IMG/VR virus record: IMGVR_UViG_3300009184_005738
Span: 1-55,940 of that record
Origin: a virus
DNA length: 55,940 nucleotides
Strand: one strand, 5' to 3'
The position numbers were made by a program, and so were the translations under genes. Shown piece by piece: positions 33,581-40,921 of the stretch. The stretch's first letter is position 1. Every line of letters starts with the position of its first letter. The notes under the pieces are model-generated. The model was not told where the DNA came from and made no database searches. It worked only from the letters and a program-made list of their open reading frames with translations.

Positions 33581-34217
33581 GTATTTTCTTTTCCTTACCG
33601 GCCAAGATGTTGATTACTTCTAACATTCTTGAGGACTTATAGAATTTACTAGAAATAAAATCTTCAGTTACGCCAAATTCAAGTAGCCCTTCTTCTGGTT
33701 CTTTATTTAGATCTGAGCATATTCTTAAGTATTGTTTTTTTAGATCTGCCATTTTCCAGTCAAAGAATCCTAAGAAAACACCAGTTATCATACTTAAGTA
33801 ATTATTTTCATCTTCTAGGTTAGGCACAAACCGTTCATTTATAGTGATATCAGAGTAGTTGCGCAAAACATGCATAGAAGATATAGCGTACCTAACTTCG
33901 TGGAGTTCTAGATACTTTGTCAGTAGACCTTCTGTTAAGTCATTCACTACATCATATAGAGCGGCAAGTTCGGGTTCGTAATTTTCACTGGTAAGTACCC
34001 TGCCGTAAAATGATATTAGCTCACTGGCAAATATAATCTCTTCAGGCAAAGTGCTTTCAACTAGCCAAGCTGATTCGTCGATTCCAAAAAGTTCTCTAAA
34101 TTTATCTGCTATCTGAGAAGGAGCAGAAGTATTTGGATTCTTATTATTCGAATTAGTTGCGTCTTCAAATAGATCTGCGTCTTCATCCCCGGTAAGATAC
34201 GGATTTGATATACTCAT
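33555..34217 (-). CDS. Helical hypothetical protein
   Basis: This 220-residue protein has an acidic disordered N-terminus (about 1-35) and a mostly helical remainder with no Cys pairs apart from one. No family recognised. It sits between RNase H and WhiB genes in one operon. Confidence 0.65.
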   Translation of the reverse strand: MSISNPYLTGDEDADLFEDATNSNNKNPNTSAPSQIADKFRELFGIDESAWLVESTLPEEIIFASELISFYGRVLTSENYEPELAALYDVVNDLTEGLLTKYLELHEVRYAISSMHVLRNYSDITINERFVPNLEDENNYLSMITGVFLGFFDWKMADLKKQYLRICSDLNKEPEEGLLEFGVTEDFISSKFYKSSRMLEVINILAGKEKKIHGEHSSNY

Positions 34218-34223
34218 TTTCCC

Positions 34224-34658
34224 TCACTTAATTGAGTTTGCTATTTTATCTTTTTGCAATTCATTCAAAAAAATATTAGCTAGTTTATCGGCTTCGTGAA
34301 CAAAAGCTCTAGGCACGTGTTGAATCCTAAACCTAAATTGCTCTTGTATAATTCTTATAGATTTCAACAACGTAAAAAGGTTGTCATTTTTACATTGCCA
34401 CTTTCCATTTACTTGATTCACCACAACTGCAGAATCCGAATATATAATTGGATCATTCAATTGAGCCATAGAGCATATCAATAAGCTTGTTATGACCGCC
34501 TCGTATTCTGCTTCGTTGTTTGTGCGTTTGCCTAAGCCTCTAGCGTATTTGGCTATTTCTTTTTTGTTTTTATAAACAACAATGCCACAGGCAGCTTCTC
34601 CAGTTTTTTTCTGGCCTTGACCTCTTGCAGCACCATCACAAACAACTTCTATTAACAT
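34224..34658 (-). CDS. RNase H-like protein
   Basis: The 144-residue protein has the four carboxylates of type 1 RNase H: D8 (VVCDGA), E49 (NNEAEYEA), D75 (YSDSAVV) and D124 (HEADKLAN). The length fits a single-domain enzyme of the short bacterial/plant type. It should remove RNA primers or R-loops during phage replication. Confidence 0.88.
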   Translation of the reverse strand: MLIEVVCDGAARGQGQKKTGEAACGIVVYKNKKEIAKYARGLGKRTNNEAEYEAVITSLLICSMAQLNDPIIYSDSAVVVNQVNGKWQCKNDNLFTLLKSIRIIQEQFRFRIQHVPRAFVHEADKLANIFLNELQKDKIANSIK

Positions 34659-34664
34659 GAGGAC

Positions 34665-35000
34665 CTATTCTACGTCTCCGTATACTTCTTTCTTAAATAC
34701 CTCTAATAGTGGTTCTAATTTAGATTGAATAAAAATTGAACTACTTGAATAAATATTTAATACTTTATCTAGTTCACCTACGCTGTAGAATGTTCTACTA
34801 GTCCAGTGAATCTTCCCTGAGATAAGGTAAGAAAATATCTTTACTAGATAACCTTCACTTAATCTAGTGTTTGATATGAAATTTTTCTCTGATTCTTTAG
34901 CAATAAAATCAAGTATTTCGTAACGCTCTTCGTTGTTAAGTGACATCACGTCATTAACTGGTAGCTCTTCGGAAGCTACCGATTCAATCATAGTTGACAT
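34665..35000 (-). CDS. Hypothetical protein
   Basis: This 111-residue protein has a helical N-terminal half (NNEERYEILDFIAKESEKN) and an acidic C-terminus. It overlaps the small gene upstream by one base (TGATG), so translation is coupled. No known motif. Confidence 0.6.
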   Translation of the reverse strand: MSTMIESVASEELPVNDVMSLNNEERYEILDFIAKESEKNFISNTRLSEGYLVKIFSYLISGKIHWTSRTFYSVGELDKVLNIYSSSSIFIQSKLEPLLEVFKKEVYGDVE

Positions 35001-35167
35001 CAGTTTACCTCTGGTGTTGTTATTGAGCTAACTATTATATTTCTAATATCCAGGAAAGCATTGGTAACTTTATCTGAGTCACAAAGTTTTTGGTTAGTAA
35101 ATTCCTGCATATTAATATCTATCATAGATATAATTTCTTCCAAATTTGGTGTTGCTGACGCTATCAT
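35000..35167 (-). CDS. 55-residue microprotein
   Basis: ATG 35167, preceded by GAAGGA, opens 55 codons to TGA, which overlaps the next gene's ATG. It fills a gap of 179 nt in the operon. The product is helical with one Cys. No family recognised. Confidence 0.6.
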   Translation of the reverse strand: MIASATPNLEEIISMIDINMQEFTNQKLCDSDKVTNAFLDIRNIIVSSITTPEVN

Positions 35168-35179
35168 AAGTCCTTCGGT

Positions 35180-35695
35180 CTAAAGCTCATGCCAATAGAA
35201 ATTTTTGCTTGTGACATCGTACGCAAAAAGGAGTCTATTGGCTCCAAAATGGTCAACTATAATACTAGCAATTAATCGATTAGAATCAATTGAGTTCTTT
35301 AGATTAATTAAGGCATCCATAAGATCTTCATCTAATATGCACTGCTTATACATTTCATGGATTGGAACAAATTTATAAAAATTACTTGCATTAATTTCTT
35401 GATCTACAGGCATTTTGTCAGCCCAGGAATCTTCAAGAATTGAAGGGTCAGTTTTTGCAAGTATAGAGTTTATGTAAGGGCGACCATGTTCGTCGGTATC
35501 TTCGTTGTAATCTGCTTCGATCATTATTCCTAACCCAAGGAACATTGGATGGTTGGCGTGAATCTGTTCGCACTCAAGTGCCAAACTATCCTTGAGGTTT
35601 AACGCCATATCATTAAGGGAATTGTTGAGACCGTTAATGTAGCTAGATAGCGTCCTTTTTAGCTTGGGAGTTGAACTTATTGTGTTGGTTGACAT
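35180..35695 (-). CDS. Hypothetical protein
   Basis: This 171-residue protein begins with a helical region (TLSSYINGLNNSLNDMALNLK) and has an acidic beta/alpha middle with several Asp, such as YNEDTDEHGRPYINSI. Its start overlaps the stop of the gene at 35695. No recognised family. Confidence 0.65.
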   Translation of the reverse strand: MSTNTISSTPKLKRTLSSYINGLNNSLNDMALNLKDSLALECEQIHANHPMFLGLGIMIEADYNEDTDEHGRPYINSILAKTDPSILEDSWADKMPVDQEINASNFYKFVPIHEMYKQCILDEDLMDALINLKNSIDSNRLIASIIVDHFGANRLLFAYDVTSKNFYWHEL

Positions 35696-36045
35696 TAGTC
35701 GACTACCTCCATAATTTTATGATTTTTTACTTTTCCGCCAAGCCAATCATACATTGGCATATCGCCAAGGTAATCTTGTACGGTTGGGATAAAACCTAAA
35801 TCTTCCAAGATATGGTTTTCACATATATCTCTTACTTGGTAATCTTTACCATTAGAGTTTGTGCGGTAGATTCCGAAGAGCTCTTGGGCTATATAAGCGC
35901 CAAAACTACTGTGAAGTATTGCGCGGTGCCTCATGTCTGGAACATGCGCTTTAGATGAATCCAGAAATTCATGTATATCTATATAGTCATCTATAGTTCC
36001 GCTAAATTTAACTACAGACAATTTTGCGTGAACTAGTGGTTTCAT
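35695..36045 (-). CDS. Conserved phage-type protein (DUF6915-like)
   Basis: The 116-residue protein has HAKLSVVKFSGTIDDYIDIH, then DSSKAHVPDMRHRAILHSSFG and VRDICENHILEDLGFIPTVQDYLGDMP. This is the order of a widespread phage and bacterial family that I recall as DUF6915. Conserved His, Arg and Asp residues suggest a catalytic or metal-binding site, but the function is unknown. Confidence 0.65.
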   Translation of the reverse strand: MKPLVHAKLSVVKFSGTIDDYIDIHEFLDSSKAHVPDMRHRAILHSSFGAYIAQELFGIYRTNSNGKDYQVRDICENHILEDLGFIPTVQDYLGDMPMYDWLGGKVKNHKIMEVVD

Positions 36046-36053
36046 ATTTTAGC

Positions 36054-36647
36054 TTAAAGCTCGCTAAATTCTATGCCACTAGAATATATTGTTTTAGTAA
36101 CTTGTTCTCCATCTTCGCCCGGAGCTACGCATACGAAAGATGCTCCGAAGTCAACAGAGCTAATAATAATAGGCTTATGAGATTCAAGCTTATCAGGGTT
36201 TGGTACAATCGTAACGCCATTTAAGAAGTTTCTTGGAAAAGAGATTTTTTCTTCATTAGAGACATTGTAATTAATCATGCCAGGCATGCAGGAAAGCCAG
36301 TAGCAAAGAATCTTTTCTCTTAATGTGACATTGCTAGTATTTTTAAAAACTTTATTTAGATACTTAACCGACAAACTATTTCCTGTAATGTTTGAAGGTA
36401 AAAACGCACAGTATTCAGGTATAAAGTTTTTGTTATTAAGAAAAATTTCTATCTTTTTAAATAAGTCAAATTCTTTTTTCTTGTCTAGCTTCCCTATTAT
36501 GTAATAATCGTTATCAAGATCGGTGAGAAAGCATTCTACAGAGCAGAATGTCCCACTAATTACCCGATTTTCTACTGGATTACTTAAGGTGTAATAAACA
36601 GCTTGGTCAGCATTGATGCTGGCACATTCTGGGCATTCTTGCTCCAT
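36054..36647 (-). CDS. Hypothetical protein with N-terminal zinc-like site
   Basis: ATG 36647 has AAGGAGG four bases upstream, the strongest site in this region; the longer frame lacks it. The 197-residue product begins MEQECPECASI and has CSVEC at about 27-31, a probable zinc ribbon. The rest is unrecognised alpha/beta sequence. Confidence 0.65.
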   Translation of the reverse strand: MEQECPECASINADQAVYYTLSNPVENRVISGTFCSVECFLTDLDNDYYIIGKLDKKKEFDLFKKIEIFLNNKNFIPEYCAFLPSNITGNSLSVKYLNKVFKNTSNVTLREKILCYWLSCMPGMINYNVSNEEKISFPRNFLNGVTIVPNPDKLESHKPIIISSVDFGASFVCVAPGEDGEQVTKTIYSSGIEFSEL

Positions 36648-36736
36648 TGTTCCTCCTTGTAGAAACAACAATTCCCCCCCCTTTTACCTGTTAGGGTGGG
36701 TGATTACTAAACGCAGCTTAAACATCGCCCTCCGGC

Positions 36737-36781
36737 CGAATGGAAAGAATCGAACTTCCAGAATATCTCACCATGCATTCG
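36737..36781 (-). ncRNA. Second acceptor/T-arm minihelix
   Basis: On the - strand CGAATG, a 16-nt spacer, GGAAG-TTCGATT-CTTTC and CATTCG follow each other: a T-arm (one G-U pair) with the same TTCGATT loop as the element at 15271, and a six-pair acceptor stem. D and anticodon arms are absent. It lies just after the stop of the E2-like gene at 36784. Confidence 0.45.
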
Positions 36782-36783
36782 CT

Positions 36784-37554
36784 TTAGACTAGTTCCATTA
36801 AAGCTATATTTGCTGGAACTAATTTATATTCATTAAAAATTGAATCAAAACTGCGAATAAATTGTTTGTCGTCTTGATATGACCCTCCTAACTGCAATGG
36901 TATTTCATCCATAAGAGAATAAATTTCTGCATTTTCTGACGGCCAAAAATTAATTGGATCAACAGTAAGTTTTTCCCATTTTTTGAAAAAACTAGGCCAG
37001 TTTTTAGTATTCCATATTTTAGCTAAATAACGTGCTAATGGAACTTTTGTAATTGTACCGGAAACTTTGTGGATCAATGGGTAGTCATTATTGCCAACAT
37101 CATAAGAAAAAGTTGAGTAAGCTCTATTAAAAATGTCAATATAGTTATAATCAAATAACATTGATTTTTCTGAATTTCTTTTAAATTCTTTATAAGAAGC
37201 ACCACAAAGGCTTCCGTTCATATCCATATTTGAAAATGGGGCATCCATCATACATTTGGAGTCATCCATTTTTTCGCCACAAAAAAATATTCTATTTATT
37301 TTAATATCATAACTATGACTATAAGAAAGATTGCCATCGCTTGCTTTATAGCCGTAGTTATAGCAAGAGTAATTTTCTGATACTAAAAAATATGTCCAAG
37401 GAACAGGCAATGAATATTGTGTTCTGGCATAGGTGTAGCGCATTAAATGTGGCGGAGTCTCGTAAAGAAACCAATTACTTTTGAAAGCGCTATAATTATT
37501 ATTGTTTTCTTTTATTAAGTTTTTTTCATCTGTTTTTGCTATTAAATTTAACAT
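36784..37554 (-). CDS. E2/UBC-like protein, copy 3, divergent
   Basis: Start ATG 37554 is chosen because the longer frame would enter the tmRNA. The 256-residue protein has YSLPVPWTYFLVSE (47-60) and APFSNMDMNGSLCG (105-118) with C117 as the Cys, matching LPxPW and the Asn-(x)-Cys spacing of copies 1 and 2. The N-terminal RW...RPP block is weak (ETPPHLMRY). A C-terminal helical part, WPSFFKKWEKLTV, resembles FFKSWEKLSL of copy 1, which supports homology. It starts only 8 nt after the tmRNA end with no Shine-Dalgarno sequence. Confidence 0.55.
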   Translation of the reverse strand: MLNLIAKTDEKNLIKENNNNYSAFKSNWFLYETPPHLMRYTYARTQYSLPVPWTYFLVSENYSCYNYGYKASDGNLSYSHSYDIKINRIFFCGEKMDDSKCMMDAPFSNMDMNGSLCGASYKEFKRNSEKSMLFDYNYIDIFNRAYSTFSYDVGNNDYPLIHKVSGTITKVPLARYLAKIWNTKNWPSFFKKWEKLTVDPINFWPSENAEIYSLMDEIPLQLGGSYQDDKQFIRSFDSIFNEYKLVPANIALMELV

Positions 37555-37561
37555 AGTTAAG

Positions 37562-37951
37562 TGGAGCTGGGGTGAATCGAACCCCCGTCTTTCGGACGAG
37601 TTTCTATTGTGATACAACTATTCCCGCTAAACGGCGGGTCGCTAGGGCCGATCGGCTCATTTGAGCTTCACGTATTCCACCAGTTATTCTTTCATAACAG
37701 TCAAGTAGTCTTTCCTATTAGCCCACCTGTCTATCCAGGTTGTCCGCCTAGTTTCCGTTGATAGGCACTAGGCAAGCCCCGGGACACTAGTTAGACTAGT
37801 GCACCCTCCTCAGCGAGAAGAGTGGCCATAGCGGCATCCCAATCGACGATGTTAGTATCGGCGTTTATTTTTTGTGCCCGCTTTAACGTCTCTGAGCTAG
37901 ACGAGTTGCACGCCAGAACTTCTGACCCCGAAATCGAAACCAGTCAGCCCC
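37562..37951 (-). ncRNA. ssrA: tmRNA
   Basis: The 390-nt - strand RNA begins GGGGCTGACTGGTTTCGA, the usual tmRNA 5' end, and ends with T-arm GGGGG-TTCGATT-CACCC and acceptor CAGCTCC, which pairs with GGGGCTG (one G-U). CCA is not encoded. A stop-terminated tag frame lies at 37862-37791 and several pseudoknot-like hairpins follow it. It should rescue stalled ribosomes during infection. Phage-borne tmRNAs are known from Bxz1-type mycobacteriophages. Confidence 0.92.
37791..37862 (-). other. tmRNA tag reading frame (23 residues, ends ALV)
   Basis: The frame starts at a GCC resume codon (37860-37862), begins ADTNIV and ends AEEGALV before TAA. Most bacterial tags end ALAA, which ClpXP recognises. 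The ALV end agrees with what I recall of the Bxz1 tag. The resume codon is inferred by analogy. Confidence 0.75.
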
Positions 37952-37994
37952 TTGAAAATCTTGGATAACTATTTATAGTACCAAGAAAGTTAAT

Positions 37995-38267
37995 TTAGAA
38001 GGAATTTTTCTCTCTACCAAGGTCATAAGCACCGCTGGGTAAGAAGAATTCTATTTCATCTTCATCTCTTATTACATAGTCCCAACTAACTTGTATACAC
38101 CTGGAGGGTATTGAGTTTGAGGGATTCCTTTTCAGAACTTTCATTGGGGAGAAGTTAAGGGATATCCCTTCAAAATATTCTTTATATTCAACAATTGCTT
38201 TCTGTATAGTCATTCCAGCAGCATTTTGAATATTGTATGTTTTTTTATCCCAAACTATTTTTGGCAT
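37995..38267 (-). CDS. Second ubiquitin-like (beta-grasp) candidate
   Basis: The 90-residue protein begins with strands (PKIVWDKKTYNI), a helix (TIQKAIVEYKEYFE) and ends DYVIRDEDEIEFFLPSGAYDLG plus six residues. The end aligns with SYVIQPGDNVEFHRRAGEKG of the Ubl at 28029, sharing YVI, D, EF and two Gly. The extra tail would need trimming before activation, perhaps by the JAB protein. It lies next to the tmRNA and an E2-like gene. AAAGGA precedes the ATG. Confidence 0.5.
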   Translation of the reverse strand: MPKIVWDKKTYNIQNAAGMTIQKAIVEYKEYFEGISLNFSPMKVLKRNPSNSIPSRCIQVSWDYVIRDEDEIEFFLPSGAYDLGREKNSF

Positions 38268-38373
38268 CTTGGTCCTTTCCCCTATTTAATCTTTCTTCAA
38301 ACACTTTAAAAAGTTGTTCTATTTTGTCTTCAGCTTTTTTAACTTCGGACTTTTTCTTTTTGATCTTTTTCAT
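38245..38373 (-). CDS. Lys-rich microprotein
   Basis: A 42-residue protein from ATG 38373 begins MKKIKKKKSEVKK and forms a charged helix. It overlaps its upstream neighbour by 35 nt and the Ubl-like gene by 23 nt. The binding site is weak, so expression is uncertain. Confidence 0.4.
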   Translation of the reverse strand: MKKIKKKKSEVKKAEDKIEQLFKVFEERLNRGKDQDAKNSLG

Positions 38374-38491
38374 ATTCCGAATCTTTCCATAGCCTAAGTC
38401 CGGAGTTGTGGGTATCGCTGTCGTGACCCCATGGTAGCATACAATTGTCTTTACCTCCATAAGGTAAAGCGCCACATCTGCAAGATTTCAT
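38339..38491 (-). CDS. 50-residue Cys/Trp microprotein
   Basis: ATG 38491 with AGGA six bases upstream opens 50 codons. The product begins MKSCRCGALPYGG and has CMLPWGHD, which recalls CMLGHD in the microprotein at 9099. It probably binds a metal. It is preferred over the other frame of this region, which lacks a start site. Upstream 38492-38670 has no gene that I can see and is AT-rich. Confidence 0.5.
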   Translation of the reverse strand: MKSCRCGALPYGGKDNCMLPWGHDSDTHNSGLRLWKDSEYEKDQKEKVRS

Positions 38492-38670
38492 TCTACATCC
38501 TAGTATTTAGAGTAATAATAATTGGCTAACTAATAAAAAAGATAGTTATACCATTATAAAAATGCTTTTTATTGATACGTATATTGACGAGCTCAACAGT
38601 AGATAGTAGCAAATTTTCTTATTGAGACTTAGTGATTTCCACCAGTATATAATAAATTCTTTATCTTCTA

Positions 38671-39084
38671 TCAAAAGAATTCGGCTCTATAAACAAAATC
38701 TTTTGCTACCCAAAGATTTATCCTATCCTTCACAAAACCTGGCCCTATTAAATCCCCGATCCCATCGCGCATAACAACTCTGCACTGATGGCCGGATTGT
38801 ATGGCCAAATCAAACGCCCTATCTTCTGTTTTATCTATAAAATCTATAGCTATTTCAAAACTTTGCGCTAACATTACCGACACTATCCTTACGCCTGGCC
38901 TTTGATAAAACCAGCTTTTAAAGGTGTTCACAACCTCACTAGAAGATAATACCTCTAACGGCCAGGAATCGCCTTCAACGAAGGGAATATAAACTCTTTC
39001 GTAAAGCGGAAAATCTTGATTAAATTCCTCGACAAAGACTAAACCTTCGCCACTACTTGTTTCTATGTTGACAATGTATTCCAT
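38671..39084 (-). CDS. Hypothetical protein
   Basis: This 137-residue protein is beta-rich (EYIVNIETSSGEGLVFVEEF, RIVSVMLAQSFEIAIDFI) with no known motif. It follows the upstream gene by one base. Function unknown. Confidence 0.65.
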   Translation of the reverse strand: MEYIVNIETSSGEGLVFVEEFNQDFPLYERVYIPFVEGDSWPLEVLSSSEVVNTFKSWFYQRPGVRIVSVMLAQSFEIAIDFIDKTEDRAFDLAIQSGHQCRVVMRDGIGDLIGPGFVKDRINLWVAKDFVYRAEFF

Positions 39085-39085
39085 A

Positions 39086-39478
39086 TTATTGATTTTCTAC
39101 TAATTTCTTGATAGAGAAAAAATCAGGCAAGTATTTGAGAGTTTCTTTTTTTGTTAGCCCGTAATTTTCTAAGGATGTTATAAATTGGTTAATGTTAAAA
39201 TTGTAGAAATCATCGCCATGTATTGCTTTTAATTTTTCTGTGTATAAAGAATCAGGAAACATATAGTCTAGCTCGTAGATTCTTAGGTCCCCATACGTAT
39301 CGGAATAGGTTGTTGCTACAGCTTCTTTAGCTTCTTCTAGTGTCTCGTAGTACCGACCATGTGATACAGCTTCGCCATAGCAACTGTATGTCTCATCGTT
39401 ATACTCTAAGTTAGTAGCTAACACAACAAAAACTTCTTTTGGTTTAGATGCGCTTTCACTAGCCAGATAATGCTTCAT
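39086..39478 (-). CDS. Hypothetical protein
   Basis: This 130-residue protein has a beta-strand pair and helix at the start (EVFVVLATNL, YYETLEEAKEAVATTY) and a C-terminal helix-turn-helix-like part with YGLTKKETLKYLPDF. Its start overlaps the gene at 39475 by ATGA. No recognised family. Confidence 0.65.
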   Translation of the reverse strand: MKHYLASESASKPKEVFVVLATNLEYNDETYSCYGEAVSHGRYYETLEEAKEAVATTYSDTYGDLRIYELDYMFPDSLYTEKLKAIHGDDFYNFNINQFITSLENYGLTKKETLKYLPDFFSIKKLVENQ

Positions 39479-39681
39479 TGAGCAAACTCATCTTCTTTGT
39501 TTGGTCGAAAAAGTTTATAGAATGAGTAAATTTCCTCATTGAACATTGCTTTCTTATAATTTTTAGCAATAGATATAACTGCAGAACCTATCAAGAAGGA
39601 ATAAAGTAAAGACTTACCAAAGTACGTCATTGTTTCTTTTATGTCTATCTTAGTCTGTTCATCTAAGTCTTTTACATTCAT
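39475..39681 (-). CDS. Small single-pass membrane protein
   Basis: The 68-residue protein has one hydrophobic segment (about 23-40, FGKSLLYSFLIGSAVISIA) between charged ends. It lies between an MSMEG_6728-type gene and a hypothetical gene. Function unknown. Confidence 0.6.
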   Translation of the reverse strand: MNVKDLDEQTKIDIKETMTYFGKSLLYSFLIGSAVISIAKNYKKAMFNEEIYSFYKLFRPNKEDEFAQ

Positions 39682-39694
39682 AACTTAATCCTTT

Positions 39695-40144
39695 TTATGT
39701 GAAACTTATTTGTTTATCTATCTCGTGGGTCGGCCACCAATAGTCTATCGTATCAGGTTCTTCCCAGTTAAATCTACAATAATGATCATAGTCTTTGCGG
39801 AGCAGGTTACTTCTATGCGATGAGTGCATTTTTTCGTTGCCAAGCCATTCAGGCACGGTAAAGTCATCGTCTAAATTATTGAAAGCTTCTAAGGTTTTTT
39901 GTAAACATACAATGTCTTTATATCCTCTGCTCACCCACTCTGCCACGATTGCTCTCTGATAGTCCATTAGAGCGCCTTCGTGGTTCTCCCACATCCTAAC
40001 TGCAGGGTGGTTGGCCCAGCCATCGCTAAGGCCACACAGGGTATTCATTATCTGCATTGTTTCTACGCGCTGTTTACCTAAACGCCTATAGTCTAAGCAC
40101 TGCGCGGTTTTTTCAAAATTGCTGTACGGAAGGAAAGTTTGCAT
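39695..40144 (-). CDS. MSMEG_6728-type protein (pyrimidine-dimer glycosylase-like family)
   Basis: The 149-residue protein has the family order QTFLPYSNFEKTAQCLDYRRLGKQRVET, GWANHPAVRMWENHEGAL and HSSHRSNLLRKD. This matches the actinobacterial MSMEG_6728 family, which is annotated as related to pyrimidine-dimer DNA glycosylase. It may repair UV damage or process DNA. Direct activity has not been shown in what I know. Confidence 0.8.
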   Translation of the reverse strand: MQTFLPYSNFEKTAQCLDYRRLGKQRVETMQIMNTLCGLSDGWANHPAVRMWENHEGALMDYQRAIVAEWVSRGYKDIVCLQKTLEAFNNLDDDFTVPEWLGNEKMHSSHRSNLLRKDYDHYCRFNWEEPDTIDYWWPTHEIDKQISFT

Positions 40145-40150
40145 AAATAC

Positions 40151-40639
40151 TCAACGTTCGTTATAATAATGCCATTTTGCTAATGGAAGTTTTATTGGTT
40201 GATTATTGCTATAAAAAACAACATACCTTACATAAGCTTCCGCCAGTAAAGATTTACAATGAATACAGGGGGAAGTATTTGGCATTCTTGTTTTAGTTTT
40301 ATTTCGTGTTCCGGCGATATAAACTGTACCACCCTTCAAAGAAGGAGTACGGTAGAACAAGTCTAGTTCGGCGTGAACGCCGCATATTTCTGGATAAGCC
40401 TCATCTATGGTATTCGCTCGTCTAGTGAGCCTATTCAATCCTAAGTGCGAGCGACTTCCCTTTACCCATTTAGCCACCATATTATAGCTACCGCCAGACT
40501 TATGGTGTAATGACTGCTCGGAAAGTTTATCCAATATGCTTATGTCGCTCTTTGTCATTCCTAGGTCAGTCGTCAACTCTAAGATTGCTGGACTACGTAA
40601 CTCTAAGAGTTTATCGTATTGAACAGCATTAATGCCCAT
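40151..40639 (-). CDS. Cytidine-deaminase-fold protein
   Basis: The protein (162 residues from ATG 40639) has the zinc motifs of the deaminase fold: H89-A-E91 (GVHAELDLFY) and P124-C125-x2-C128 (SPCIHC). Strand and helix between them (GGTVYIAGT) fit the family. The substrate could be dCMP, cytidine or a base. The N-terminal 60 residues are helical and unrecognised. The ATG directly follows the upstream stop. Confidence 0.8.
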   Translation of the reverse strand: MGINAVQYDKLLELRSPAILELTTDLGMTKSDISILDKLSEQSLHHKSGGSYNMVAKWVKGSRSHLGLNRLTRRANTIDEAYPEICGVHAELDLFYRTPSLKGGTVYIAGTRNKTKTRMPNTSPCIHCKSLLAEAYVRYVVFYSNNQPIKLPLAKWHYYNER

Positions 40640-40640
40640 A

Positions 40641-40817
40641 TTAGATTGACGTTTCAAAAGTTTTTATTAAAAAGTCTAAACTATGCACGTTTTTAAATCC
40701 ATTTTCTACGATATCAGACATAATAGAGAATGGTATTTTTACGTAAGTATAAGGTTGCACTTGGGCTTCACACCAACAATCAAGTGTAGCACAAAGTTCA
40801 AAATTTTCATTATCCAT
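40641..40817 (-). CDS. Small hypothetical protein
   Basis: ATG 40817 has GGAG five bases upstream. A longer frame would run through tRNA-Leu and is rejected. The 58-residue product has two Cys close together (LDCWC) and a C-terminal helix. No family recognised. Confidence 0.6.
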   Translation of the reverse strand: MDNENFELCATLDCWCEAQVQPYTYVKIPFSIMSDIVENGFKNVHSLDFLIKTFETSI

Positions 40818-40835
40818 AAGGACTCCTTTGTAAGT

Positions 40836-40916
40836 GCGGGTAGTGGGACTTGAACCCACAAGTCCGAAGACGGAGGCTTTTAAGGCCTCTGCGTATGCCG
40901 ATTCCGCCATACCCGC
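40836..40916 (-). tRNA. tRNA-Leu (anticodon TAA)
   Basis: A complete class II tRNA: acceptor GCGGGTA/TACCCGC, D-arm with GG, anticodon arm GAGGC-CTTAAAA-GCCTC, a long variable arm, T-arm GTGGG-TTCAAGT-CCCAC. CCA is not encoded. It reads UUA, a rare codon in GC-rich actinobacteria. Confidence 0.95.
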
Positions 40917-40921
40917 TAGAA

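Noticed and set aside
38374-38475. N-terminal extension of the Lys-rich microprotein to 38475
   Set aside because: This stretch reads well in another frame with its own start site (38491) and Cys motif.
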